Notes under the pieces: generated by a model
The model's input: only the letters and a program-made list of their open reading frames with translations
Database searches by the model: none
Told to the model about the DNA's origin: nothing
NCBI GenBank assembly: GCA_963747715.1
Contig: CAVVGB010000009.1
Location: 372,001 to 436,000 of the forward strand
From: CAVVGB01 sp963747715
Lineage (GTDB): Bacteria > Actinomycetota > Thermoleophilia > Gaiellales > Gaiellaceae
Direction: 5' to 3'
DNA: 64,000 nucleotides
Part shown: positions 1 through 7,855 of the stretch, one piece after another
How positions within the stretch are numbered: the first letter of the stretch is position 1
How the letters are laid out: every line of letters starts with the position of its first letter
Translations under genes and position numbers: made by a program

Positions 1-872
1 ATGCCGCGGCCGTGGTCGGCGAGGACGCGATGCGCTTTCGTGGCGGTCTCGTTCGCGGTCCACGCCACGCCGCTCTCCGACTCGATCCACTGCATGATCG
101 TCTGGTAGCCGTCGGTCTCGTAGACCGAGCGCACGCCCTGGAGGATCGCAGCGACGCGCTCGACGCCGAGGCCCGTGTCGACGTTCTGCTTCGGCAGCGG
201 AGTGAGCGTGCCGTCCGCGTGCAGCTCGTACTCCATGAAGACGAGGTTCCAGAACTCGAGGAAGCGGTCGCAGCGCGGGCACGCGGGGGCACACCCCGGG
301 TCGCCGCACCCGTACTCCTCGCCGTAGTCGAAGTAGATCTCCGAGTCAGGCCCGCACGGCCCCGGCCCGCCTACCGACCAGAAGTTCTCCGAGCTCGGCA
401 GGCCGACGATGCGCTCGCGCGGCATGCCGATCTTCTCCCAAAGGCCGCTGGCGACCTCGTCCGCGCCGAGCCCGAGCTTGGGATCGCCCGCGTGCACCGT
501 CGCCCAGACGCGTTCCCACGGGATGCGCAGGTGGTCCTGGACGAACTCCGTCGCGAGCTCGATCGCGCCTTCCTTGAAGTACTGCCCGAACGAGAAGTTC
601 CCGAGCATCTCGAAGAACGTGAGATGGTGGCCGTCGAGGCCGACCTCGTCGATGTCGGGCGTCCGGAAGCACTTCTGCACGGTCGTCGTGAGGGGAGCCG
701 GAGGCGGCTCGCGTCCGAGGAAGTACGGCATCTGCGGCTGCATGCCGGCGGAGGTCAGGAGGGTCGAGTGGTCGTCGGCGCGCGGAACGAGGGGCCAGGA
801 CGGGAGCCGTTTGTGGCCCTTCGACTCGAAGAAGGAGAGGAAGCCCTCACGGAGCTCCGCAGAGGTGCGCAC
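1..872 (-). CDS. alaS: Alanine--tRNA ligase, N-terminal part (runs off the window)
   Basis: Charges tRNA-Ala in the cytoplasm. The visible 290 codons are the class II catalytic core: an opening of the type RTSAELREGFLSFFESKGH, motif 2 region FFEMLGNFSFGQYFKEGAI, and the later stretch NFWSVGGPGPCGPDSEIYFD, all typical of AlaRS. A Cys pair (CAPACPRC) follows in the insertion before the FLEFWNLVFMEY segment. The start is a GTG 31 bases after the sigma-factor stop; the frame is open further upstream but the family begins here. The editing and C-terminal domains lie outside the window. It is the last visible gene of the minus-strand block, so it may be read through from the sigma-factor operon. 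Confidence 0.95.
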   Translation of the reverse strand, partial: MRTSAELREGFLSFFESKGHKRLPSWPLVPRADDHSTLLTSAGMQPQMPYFLGREPPPAPLTTTVQKCFRTPDIDEVGLDGHHLTFFEMLGNFSFGQYFKEGAIELATEFVQDHLRIPWERVWATVHAGDPKLGLGADEVASGLWEKIGMPRERIVGLPSSENFWSVGGPGPCGPDSEIYFDYGEEYGCGDPGCAPACPRCDRFLEFWNLVFMEYELHADGTLTPLPKQNVDTGLGVERVAAILQGVRSVYETDGYQTIMQWIESESGVAWTANETATKAHRVLADHGRG

Positions 873-903
873 GAAACCGATTGTACGGTCGGCTTCTGAG
901 GCC

Positions 904-1677
904 CTAGGAAGCGCGCCGCTCGGCGGTGCCGTCGGTCGCGATCTCGGCGCGGATCTTCTCGAGCGAGCGGCGGATGAGGCGCGAGACGTGCATCTGTGAG
1001 ATGCCGACCTGCTGCGCGATCTGCGACTGGGTGAGCCCCTCGAAGAAGCGCAGGTGGAGGATGCGGCGCTCGCGGTCGTCGAGGGCGCGCAACCCTGGGG
1101 CGAGCACGGCGCGGTCCTCGCTCACCTCGTACTCGTGCTCGATCTCGCCGAGCGACTCGAGCGGGTCGAGGTCGGAGCTGTCGTCACCGGAGGCCGGAGC
1201 GGAGAGCGAAAGCGTCGCGTACGCCTGTCCGCTCTCGAGCGCTTCCAGGACCTCTTCCTCCTCGACGCCCGCAGCCTTGGCGAGCTCGGGGATCGTCGGC
1301 GAGCGCTCGAGCTGCACGGTGAGCTCCTCGAGGAGGTGCGACAGCTTGACGTTCAGCTCCTGGAGGCCGCGGGGAACGCGCACCGACCAGCCCTTGTCGC
1401 GGAAGTGCCTCTTGATCTCGCCGATGATGTTGGGCGTCGCGTACGTCGTGAGCTCGACGCCACGGTCGATGTCGAAGCGGTCGATCGCCTTGATGAGCCC
1501 GATGCAGCCGACCTGCACGAGGTCCTCGAGCTGCTCGCCGCGGTACGAGTAGCGCCGTGCGAGCGACCGAACGAGCGGCAGGTACTGCTCGATCAGGCGC
1601 TCGCGCGCCTCGACGTCCCCCTGCTGGTGGTAGGCGCGCAGGAGCTCGCGGTCGGTCTTTTCTTCGGGAGCGCTCAT
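904..1677 (-). CDS. SigB/SigF-family RNA polymerase sigma factor
   Basis: A 257-residue group 3 sigma factor. Region 2 is clear (LEDLVQVGCIGLIKAIDRFD, then FTTYA-like ELTTYATPNIIGEIKRHFRDK), region 3 spans roughly residues 100-190, and region 4 has the helix-turn-helix LTQSQIAQQVGISQMHVSRL near the end. This layout matches the SigB/F/G general-stress and sporulation type. Its ATG overlaps the stop of the RsbW-like gene by four bases, the usual arrangement of a sigma factor with its anti-sigma kinase. Likely controlled by partner switching, but no anti-anti-sigma (STAS) gene is visible in the window. Placement directly before alaS may simply reflect read-through. Confidence 0.92.
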   Translation of the reverse strand: MSAPEEKTDRELLRAYHQQGDVEARERLIEQYLPLVRSLARRYSYRGEQLEDLVQVGCIGLIKAIDRFDIDRGVELTTYATPNIIGEIKRHFRDKGWSVRVPRGLQELNVKLSHLLEELTVQLERSPTIPELAKAAGVEEEEVLEALESGQAYATLSLSAPASGDDSSDLDPLESLGEIEHEYEVSEDRAVLAPGLRALDDRERRILHLRFFEGLTQSQIAQQVGISQMHVSRLIRRSLEKIRAEIATDGTAERRAS

Positions 1678-2063
1678 GAGGGGGTCAGCCGTAGCTCCTT
1701 TTCGAGACGGAGCCAGCCGCCGTCCGTCCGTTCCTCGACCTCGACCTTCTCGACCACCGTCGAGAGCAGGCGCCCGAGGCTCACCGTCTCGTCGTCCTTT
1801 GCGAGATCGGCGCGAAGCTCCGAGGTCACCAGCGGCCCGATGACGATGCTGACACCGTCGTCGCGCACGTGCAGCTCGACGGTCACGTCCGAGCCGATGA
1901 CGTAGCCGTCGTTCTCGAGCACGGTCGCAAGCGCGAGCTGAAGGTCGTCGAGATGCTCGTACGAGAGATCGAGGCGCGCTGCGAGCCCACCAACGACGAG
2001 GCGCGCGATCCCGTGGTAGCGCTCCTCGTGGGGAATCTTGAGCTTGATATCCGCGGCTGTCAC
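1674..2063 (-). CDS. RsbW-like anti-sigma ATPase-fold protein (degenerate)
   Basis: A 129-residue protein of the GHKL/HATPase fold, the size of RsbW/SpoIIAB anti-sigma kinases. The segment DLQLALATVLEN aligns with the N-box of SpoIIAB; the Asn is kept but the Glu that normally acts as general base is Thr. The G1 region reads DDGVSIVIGP rather than a clean DxGxG, and the G2-like SLGRLLSTVVEKV lacks the usual glycine pair. It may therefore bind the sigma factor without efficient kinase activity. GTG start, overlapping the DUF948 stop; its own stop overlaps the sigma-factor ATG, so the two are translationally coupled. Function as anti-sigma is inferred from fold and context. Confidence 0.7.
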   Translation of the reverse strand: MTAADIKLKIPHEERYHGIARLVVGGLAARLDLSYEHLDDLQLALATVLENDGYVIGSDVTVELHVRDDGVSIVIGPLVTSELRADLAKDDETVSLGRLLSTVVEKVEVEERTDGGWLRLEKELRLTPS

Positions 2064-2524
2064 AAGTCCTCGCTGCCGTGCTCGAGCTCTTCTGCGATCT
2101 CGTGCTCTCGACGGGCGGCCGCGGCCCTACCCGAATCGTATGCGGACCGAAAACTACGCCGGCTTCTCAGCGCCGCGATGCCGTGCGAAAGACCCTCCGC
2201 GAAGCCGGACAGCTTCTGAACCGGCCGCGTGATGGCCAGACTCACCGCGCGGACCGCGGTGTCGACGCTGTCGGCGGCGTCGACGGCGCTGTCGGTCACC
2301 TGGTCGACCTTGTCGAGCTGCAGGTTGACGCGGTCGACGGTTCCGCCGGCCTTGTGGACGAGGGGCACGACTTCCATTTCCAGTCCTTGGATAAACGAGG
2401 TCAGGCGGCTGATGGTTGCGCCCAGGCGAAAAAGCACGTAGACGAGCCCAAGCCCGACAAGCACGAGGAAGACGCTCAGCGCAATCCAGAGCACGTCGAG
2501 CGCCGCAAACTCAGCAATGGGCAT
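2060..2524 (-). CDS. DUF948-type membrane-anchored coiled-coil protein
   Basis: A 154-residue protein with one N-terminal membrane helix (about residues 9-31, WIALSVFLVLVGLGLVYVLF) followed by a heptad-rich stretch containing V/D/A repeats (QLDKVDQVTDSAVDAADSVD) and a charged tail. This is the pattern of DUF948 proteins, often found beside alaS, mnmA or stress sigma genes in Gram-positive bacteria. The biochemical role is unknown. It lies 11 bases after mnmA and overlaps the RsbW-like gene, so it is probably part of the same transcript as the sigma-factor module. Confidence 0.8.
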   Translation of the reverse strand: MPIAEFAALDVLWIALSVFLVLVGLGLVYVLFRLGATISRLTSFIQGLEMEVVPLVHKAGGTVDRVNLQLDKVDQVTDSAVDAADSVDTAVRAVSLAITRPVQKLSGFAEGLSHGIAALRSRRSFRSAYDSGRAAAARREHEIAEELEHGSEDL

Positions 2525-2535
2525 GGCGGGCGATC

Positions 2536-3819
2536 CTATCGGGCGGATGAGATCGTCCCCGCCCCGACGACGGCGTCGTCCTCGTAGAGAACGGCCGCCT
2601 GGCCGACCGCCACGCCGTACGCGGGCGCGTCGAGGTCAAGCCGGAAGCCGCGTCCGTCGGCGGCCACGCTGGCCGGAGCGGCCGGCGAGCGGTACCGGAG
2701 CTTCGCCTCGACCCGCTCGACGGGCACGAACAGGCGGCCGTGGCGGGCGTCGACACTCGAGCGTGCCAGCGACTCGCGCGGGCCGACGACCACGGTGTTG
2801 GCGACCGGATCGGTGCCGAGCGCGTACAGGGGCCGGCCGGTGGCAATCCCGAGGCCGCGGCGCTGTCCGGGCGTGAAGCGCCAGAAGCCGTCGTGGCGGC
2901 CCACCTCGCGCCCACCCTCGTCCACGATGGCACCCGCTCGCGGCGCCGCGCCGTGACGGGCGAGGAAGTCGCGGTAGTCGGCGCCCGCCAGGAAGCACGC
3001 CTCCTGGCTCTCGGGGCGGTCGGCCACGTCGAGAGACGCCGAGCGCGCCTCGGCGCGGGTCTCTTCCTTTCCCTGGTCGCCGAGCGGGAACCAGAGCCGC
3101 GGCAGGAAGCGCGGATCGAGGCGGGCGAGCATGTACGACTGATCCTTGTTCCCGTCCCCGGCGCGCGCGAGCAAGAGGGTGCCGCGGTGCTCGCGCAGGC
3201 GCGCGTAGTGACCCGTGACGAGCTTTTGTGCACCGATGCGCCGCGCGAACGCAAGGAGCGCCGCAAAGCGGAAGCTCCCGTTGCAGCGGATGCAGGGGTT
3301 CGGCGTCTCGCCGCGGGCGTAACCCTCGACGAAGGGCGCAACGACCGCGCGCCGGAAGGGCTCGCGCAGGTCGAGCGTGACATGCGGGAGACCGAGGCCA
3401 TGGCAGGTATCCCGCGCGGCGAGGACGGCTTCCGGCGAGCAGCAGACGCGATCGGCGGACGGCCCGGCCGGGTCGGTCCACAGGCGAAGCGTGAGCCCGA
3501 CCGGCTCGTGACCGGCTTCGCGAGCGCGCAGGAGCGCGACCGCGCTGTCGACTCCTCCACTCATGGCGACTGCGACGCGGGCGGGATCGGCCGCCGCGCG
3601 CACCGCCGGCCCGAGCGCGTCGTGCAGCGCATCACCGGCGAGGGGCTCGGCCGGGACCGCGGTGGCCGCCAGCGTCGTCAGCCCGCGGACGTCCCGGCAG
3701 AGCTCGGCGACGCCCGGCCCGTCTCCCCCGGCCTCGACGATGCGGTCGCCGTCGAGCGCCAGCCGCACCCAGGCGAGGTCTTCTCCGCGCACGGAGTTGC
3801 CGATCAGCTCGCGAGTCAT
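2536..3819 (-). CDS. mnmA: tRNA 2-thiouridylase MnmA with extra N-terminal domain
   Basis: Adds sulfur to C2 of wobble uridine 34 in tRNA-Lys, -Glu and -Gln. The PP-loop is AVAMSGGVDSAVALL (about residues 82-96). The two catalytic cysteines sit in TPNPCIRCNGSFRF and ESQEACFLAG, and the C-terminal part has the usual beta-barrel domains. At 427 residues it is about 60-70 longer than typical MnmA. The extra N-terminus (residues 1-75) has the rhythm of an IscU/NifU-type scaffold (VRGEDLAWVRLALDGDRIVE), but only one cysteine remains in it. ATG start; 9 bases downstream of the RlpA-like gene. MnmA identity is firm; the nature of the extension is tentative. Confidence 0.95.
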   Translation of the reverse strand: MTRELIGNSVRGEDLAWVRLALDGDRIVEAGGDGPGVAELCRDVRGLTTLAATAVPAEPLAGDALHDALGPAVRAAADPARVAVAMSGGVDSAVALLRAREAGHEPVGLTLRLWTDPAGPSADRVCCSPEAVLAARDTCHGLGLPHVTLDLREPFRRAVVAPFVEGYARGETPNPCIRCNGSFRFAALLAFARRIGAQKLVTGHYARLREHRGTLLLARAGDGNKDQSYMLARLDPRFLPRLWFPLGDQGKEETRAEARSASLDVADRPESQEACFLAGADYRDFLARHGAAPRAGAIVDEGGREVGRHDGFWRFTPGQRRGLGIATGRPLYALGTDPVANTVVVGPRESLARSSVDARHGRLFVPVERVEAKLRYRSPAAPASVAADGRGFRLDLDAPAYGVAVGQAAVLYEDDAVVGAGTISSAR

Positions 3820-3828
3820 TACAGAAGG

Positions 3829-4245
3829 CTAGCCCGCGAACCGCCAGCGGATGGTCATCGCCTCCTCGAGACCGAGCTCGTCGGCGACCGCCTGGGTGAG
3901 ATCGAACTCGCGCCCGGCTCCGAACGGGCCGCGGCCGATCACTTCCACGGGAACCTCCACGCCGTCGAACTCGAGGACGAGATCCACTCCGCAGGGCAAT
4001 ACCGGATGTGCGACTCCACGTGTGTCGCGTTCGAGTACGACGTCGCATTCGGTTGTCTGGCCGTAGCGGTCTGATCCGATCACACCGGCGACCGCTTCCT
4101 CCCACTGTCCGCCCGCGACCGGAGGAGGAGTCGTGATCGGCGGAGCCTCCTCGCGGCCGATTCGCTCGAGCGCGAGGGCGGTGAGCGCGGCGAGGAGAGC
4201 GACGGCGGCGAGTGCTGCCTGCCGCCGCGCGAGTGCGGGGCTCAC
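3829..4245 (-). CDS. RlpA-like double-psi beta-barrel protein, membrane-anchored
   Basis: A 138-residue protein with an N-terminal signal anchor (about residues 8-27) and a C-terminal double-psi beta-barrel. The segment RGPFGAGREFDLTQAVADELG matches the RlpA signature (RGP...GR.iDLS.aaA..lG), with the conserved Asp in FDLTQ. Two cysteines (TECDVV and LPCGVD) could form a disulfide outside the membrane. RlpA relatives bind or cleave peptidoglycan at the septum; whether this short form is catalytic is unknown. The GTG start overlaps the preceding gene's stop, so the two are coupled. Confidence 0.75.
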   Translation of the reverse strand: MSPALARRQAALAAVALLAALTALALERIGREEAPPITTPPPVAGGQWEEAVAGVIGSDRYGQTTECDVVLERDTRGVAHPVLPCGVDLVLEFDGVEVPVEVIGRGPFGAGREFDLTQAVADELGLEEAMTIRWRFAG

Positions 4246-5096
4246 GCCCCTTGCGCCGGCTCGAGCAGGCCGCCGAAAGCATCGCGAACGAGGCCGTCGA
4301 ATTCAGCGGGAAGCATCCCGTCCGCGTTGGCGAAGCGGCGCAAGTGGAGAAAGAGGTACGACCACTCCTCGAACTGTTCGGGATCGCGACGCGACTGCGC
4401 GCGCGCAATGCGCTCGAGGTCCCACAGGTTCCACTCGCGAGGCTGGGACGATCGCGCCCACAGGGGAACGACCGGTGCGCCCTGCGGCTCCGGCGCCTGT
4501 GCGCGAAGCTGGAGGTTCCGGTGCGGCGGCGGCGATGCGGCCGACTGGACAGGCTGGAGACGCCTCTTGGAGGGCGGGGGCTCTTCGGCGGCCGGCGGTT
4601 CGGGTTCCCCCTCCGGCGTTGCCGCAATTCCCGGCGGGGCATGCCCCGCCCCTACCTCTTCAGACGTCTCAGTCGGGGCCGGTACCTCCTCGTGCGTCTC
4701 CGCCGGGACATCTTCAACCGGCCCTGAAGCACGCTTTGGACGGCGGAGCCAGAGCCCCCGCGCGCGGGGGGCCGGAGCCGACACGGGTTCCGGAACGGGC
4801 GCCGGTTCGGCGGTGACGGGCGCCGGTTCGGCGGTGACAGGCGCCGGTTCAGCCGCGATGGGCGGCGGCTCGCCGGCGATCTCGGTGGCGTGGACCTCTT
4901 GCCGCACGGGCGGCATGCCCTGGAGCTGGTCCTCGCGCCACGAAACCCATTCAATGACCCAGGCGACAGCGAGCGCGAGCGCCATGACACCGACGACGGC
5001 GAGCGGTCGGACGTCGGCGAGCCAGAGTCCGAGTGCGACTGCGATGAGGAAGAGCGCGAGCGCAGCCTCGCGAAGCATCGGGAAGCGACCGGGCAC
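4242..5096 (-). CDS. Proline-rich two-helix membrane protein of unknown function
   Basis: A 284-residue protein. Two hydrophobic helices sit at about residues 8-27 and 31-48, followed by a long Pro/Glu/Ala-rich cytoplasmic or exported linker with a seven-residue repeat AEPAPVT occurring three times. The last 60 residues (WNLWDLERIARAQSRRDPEQ onward) look folded and aromatic-rich, ending just before the RlpA-like gene whose GTG overlaps its stop. No family is recognised with certainty. The position between a DivIVA-like gene and an RlpA-like gene suggests an envelope or division role, which is inference from context only. Confidence 0.7.
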   Translation of the reverse strand: MPGRFPMLREAALALFLIAVALGLWLADVRPLAVVGVMALALAVAWVIEWVSWREDQLQGMPPVRQEVHATEIAGEPPPIAAEPAPVTAEPAPVTAEPAPVPEPVSAPAPRARGLWLRRPKRASGPVEDVPAETHEEVPAPTETSEEVGAGHAPPGIAATPEGEPEPPAAEEPPPSKRRLQPVQSAASPPPHRNLQLRAQAPEPQGAPVVPLWARSSQPREWNLWDLERIARAQSRRDPEQFEEWSYLFLHLRRFANADGMLPAEFDGLVRDAFGGLLEPAQGA

Positions 5097-5117
5097 GCTC
5101 AGACGCTACCCGTCAGC

Positions 5118-6035
5118 CTAAGACGCGGTCGGTTTCTCGCCTTCCTCGGACGACGAGGAGGCTGCTTCCTCGGGCTTGGTTTGGGTCGGCCTGGGCTTGC
5201 GCGTCGCCTGCGGCGTCGCGGGCTGATCCGGGCTCGCCGGAGCCGACGGTTTCGTCGGCACGGCCCGCGGCGGCGGCGCAGTCGAAGGCTGTCCGACTCG
5301 GCGCGAGGCCGCGACGGTCTCCTCGGCCGCCTTGACGATCGCCTCGATGGCCTCCTGGATGGCGCCCTCGCCGTGGCCGGCGGCAGACAGCAGCTGCTCG
5401 GCGCCCATGCGTGCGCGCTGGACGATGACGTCTGCCTGCGCACGCGCCCATTCGAGCGTCTGCTCGACCTCGGCGCGCGCTGAGTTGGTGAGCTCGGTCG
5501 CCTGGTGGCGGGACTGCTCGATGAGCCGGGCCCCCTTGCTCTCGGACTCGCGCAGCTCGCCCGTCGACTCGCGATTCGCCTTCGTCAGGATGTCGCGGGC
5601 CTCGTTGCGCGCGGCGTTGAGGATCTCGCCCCGCTGTCGCTCCGTCTCCTGGCGGATGCGCGCGATCTCGGCCTGCTGGGTCTGCAGCTCCATCTGCGAC
5701 TCGCGGATCTCCTGCTCGGCCTTGGTCACCTGCTTGACGGCAGCCTCCTGCGCGTCGCGCTCGATCGTGTCGGCGAAGTCCGCAGCCGACCGGATGAGGT
5801 GAAGAGCGTCCATCCGGACCGCATGGCCGGAGGGCTCGCTGACGGCACTCCGCGGCGCAGCCTGAAGGACGCGCAGCTGCGTCTGCAGTGAGGTGACGTG
5901 GCGGCGGAACGCGTCGAACGCCTCCTGCACGCGGGTACGGTCGAACCCCTGGTCTGCGGTCGGTAGCTCCTCGATGCGCGGCAGCGGCGTAAGGGCCGGC
6001 CTCGCCTGGGCGCGCCTGGGATCTTCAGTCGACAT
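5118..6035 (-). CDS. DivIVA-like coiled-coil protein
   Basis: A 305-residue, almost entirely alpha-helical protein. Residues about 30-60 resemble a DivIVA N-terminal crossed-helix region (RTRVQEAFDAFRRHVTSLQT), followed by long coiled coil with AEQEIRESQMELQTQQAEI and ARNEARDILTKANRES repeats typical of the DivIVA/ATP-synthase-b-like set in actinobacteria. The last 70 residues are Pro/Ser/Thr-rich and disordered. ATG start with GGAGG nine bases upstream. Likely binds curved membrane and recruits cell-wall machinery. There are 80 bases between it and aspS, so it may have its own promoter. Confidence 0.75.
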   Translation of the reverse strand: MSTEDPRRAQARPALTPLPRIEELPTADQGFDRTRVQEAFDAFRRHVTSLQTQLRVLQAAPRSAVSEPSGHAVRMDALHLIRSAADFADTIERDAQEAAVKQVTKAEQEIRESQMELQTQQAEIARIRQETERQRGEILNAARNEARDILTKANRESTGELRESESKGARLIEQSRHQATELTNSARAEVEQTLEWARAQADVIVQRARMGAEQLLSAAGHGEGAIQEAIEAIVKAAEETVAASRRVGQPSTAPPPRAVPTKPSAPASPDQPATPQATRKPRPTQTKPEEAASSSSEEGEKPTAS

Positions 6036-6115
6036 CTTCTTGGGCCTCCACTTCCCCGGGTCTGCGGGTGTAGCTGAAAAGTATGGCTACCTCATCGGCC
6101 GATTCCCAGATTGCC

Positions 6116-7855
6116 TTAATTCGGCTTCGGCCGCAGCTGAATGCCGAGCTCCCGCAGTTGCTCCTCCTCGATCTCGGAGGGGGCGCCGCTCATGGGATCG
6201 AGGCCGGCCTGGTTCTTCGGGAACGCGAGCGTGTCGCGGATGAGCGGCTCGTCCGCGAGGACCATCATCAGCCGGTCGATCCCCGACGCGATCCCTCCGT
6301 GCGGTGGGGCGCCCATCGCGAGCGCGTCCAGGAGGAAGCCGAAGCGGAGCCGCTGCTCCTCCGGCGAGATCTTCAGGAGGTCGAAGACCTTGGCCTGGAG
6401 CTCCGGTTCGTGGATCCGGAACGAGCCGCCGGCGAGCTCGACGCCGTTCCCCACGAGGTCGTAGGCGATGGCCTTCGCCGCGCCCGGGTCCGAGTCGAGG
6501 AGCTCGGCGCCCTCGGGCGTCGGCCGCGTGAACGGATGGTGCACGGCCGTCCAGCGACTCTCTTCCTCGGCCCACTCCAGCAGCGGGAAGTCTGTGATCC
6601 AGAGCATCTTCCAGGCCGTCTCGTCGATCAGGCCGAGCTCGCGGCCGAGGTGGAGGCGAAGCGCGCCGAGGACTCGCGCGACCATGTGCGGCTCGTCCGC
6701 GGCGAAGAGCACGGTCGACCCGGGATCGGCGGCGAATGCGTCGAGCTCGCGTTGCGAGAGGAACTTGGCGATCGGCGAGCGCACCTCTCCCGCCTCGTCC
6801 ACGACGAGGTACGCAAGCCCCTTCGCGCCCCACTCCTTCGCGAGCTCCTCGAGCTGCGCGAGCTCGCCCCGCGAGAACGCCTGGGGCGCGACGAGGAACC
6901 GAACCGCGGGCGCGTTCCCGAAGACTCCGAACTCCGAGTCGCGCGTCACCTCGGTCGCCTCCTGGATCTCGAGTCCAAAACGCAGGTCGGGCTTGTCCGA
7001 GCCGTAGCGCAGCTGCGCCTCCGCCCACGTCATCCGCGGCCACGGCGGCGCGAGCTCGACTCCGCGGCACTGGCGCCAGACGTCCGAGTACGTCTCCTCC
7101 ATGAGGCCGAAGAGGAACTCGATGTCCGGAAACGCCATCTCGACGTCGAGCTGCGTCAGCTCCTGCAGGCGATCTGCCCTGAGGTCCTCGTCCCGGAAGC
7201 AGCGGGCGATCTGGAAGTAGCGCTCGAAGCCAGAGATCACGAGCAGCTGCTTGTAGATCTGCGGGGACTGCGGGAGGGCGAAGAACCGACCCGGCTGAAG
7301 ACGGGTGGGGATCAGGAAGTCGCGCGCCCCCTCTGGTGTGGGCTTGGCCATGACCGGGGTCTCGACGTCGACGAACCCGGCCTCCTCGAAATGACGCCGG
7401 ATGATCGAGACCGCCTGCGCCCGCATGCGGATGTTCCGCTGGAGCCGCGGGCGCCGGAGGTCGAGCCAGCGATAGCGAAAACGCAGCTGCTCGTCGACGT
7501 TCTCCTCGTCGAGCTGGAACGGGATCGGCGTCGAGCGCGAGAGGATGGTGAGGCGCTCGACCTGGACCTCGACCTCGCCGGTCGGAAGGTTCGGGTTGAC
7601 GGCCTCGGGCGCGCGGCTGACGACTTCCCCTTCCGCCTGGAGCACGAACTCGTTGCGCACCCCGTGCGCAGCCGCGTGCGCGTCCGGAGCGCGGTCGGGG
7701 TTGACCACGAGCTGGCAGAGGCCTGTCTGGTCGCGAAGGTCGACGAAGACGAGGCCGCCGTGATCCCGTCGCGTGTCGGCCCAACCGGCCAGGGTGACCC
7801 GCTGTCCGACGTGCTCGGCGCGGACCTCGCCGCACATGAGGTCCCGCCACTTCAC
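6116..7855 (-). CDS. aspS: Aspartate--tRNA ligase
   Basis: Charges tRNA-Asp (or tRNA-Asp and tRNA-Asn if non-discriminating). 579 residues, normal bacterial length. The N-terminal OB fold (GWADTRRDHGGLVFVDLRD) binds the anticodon; the catalytic core has the flipping-loop region LPQSPQIYKQLL, motif 2 FRDEDLRADRLQELTQLDVE, and motif 3 GGIASGIDRLMMVLAD. In motif 2 the usual RQPEF reads RLQEL; the glutamate is retained. A bacterial GAD-type insertion domain lies between motifs 2 and 3. The GTG start overlaps the hisS stop by four bases, so hisS-aspS form one transcript. Confidence 0.96.
   Translation of the reverse strand: MKWRDLMCGEVRAEHVGQRVTLAGWADTRRDHGGLVFVDLRDQTGLCQLVVNPDRAPDAHAAAHGVRNEFVLQAEGEVVSRAPEAVNPNLPTGEVEVQVERLTILSRSTPIPFQLDEENVDEQLRFRYRWLDLRRPRLQRNIRMRAQAVSIIRRHFEEAGFVDVETPVMAKPTPEGARDFLIPTRLQPGRFFALPQSPQIYKQLLVISGFERYFQIARCFRDEDLRADRLQELTQLDVEMAFPDIEFLFGLMEETYSDVWRQCRGVELAPPWPRMTWAEAQLRYGSDKPDLRFGLEIQEATEVTRDSEFGVFGNAPAVRFLVAPQAFSRGELAQLEELAKEWGAKGLAYLVVDEAGEVRSPIAKFLSQRELDAFAADPGSTVLFAADEPHMVARVLGALRLHLGRELGLIDETAWKMLWITDFPLLEWAEEESRWTAVHHPFTRPTPEGAELLDSDPGAAKAIAYDLVGNGVELAGGSFRIHEPELQAKVFDLLKISPEEQRLRFGFLLDALAMGAPPHGGIASGIDRLMMVLADEPLIRDTLAFPKNQAGLDPMSGAPSEIEEEQLRELGIQLRPKPN

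Noticed and set aside
12..899. Long plus-strand open frame opposite the start of the window
   Set aside because: It is the antisense of alaS. The minus strand has the conserved AlaRS motifs; the plus-strand product is Arg/Val-rich without any motif.
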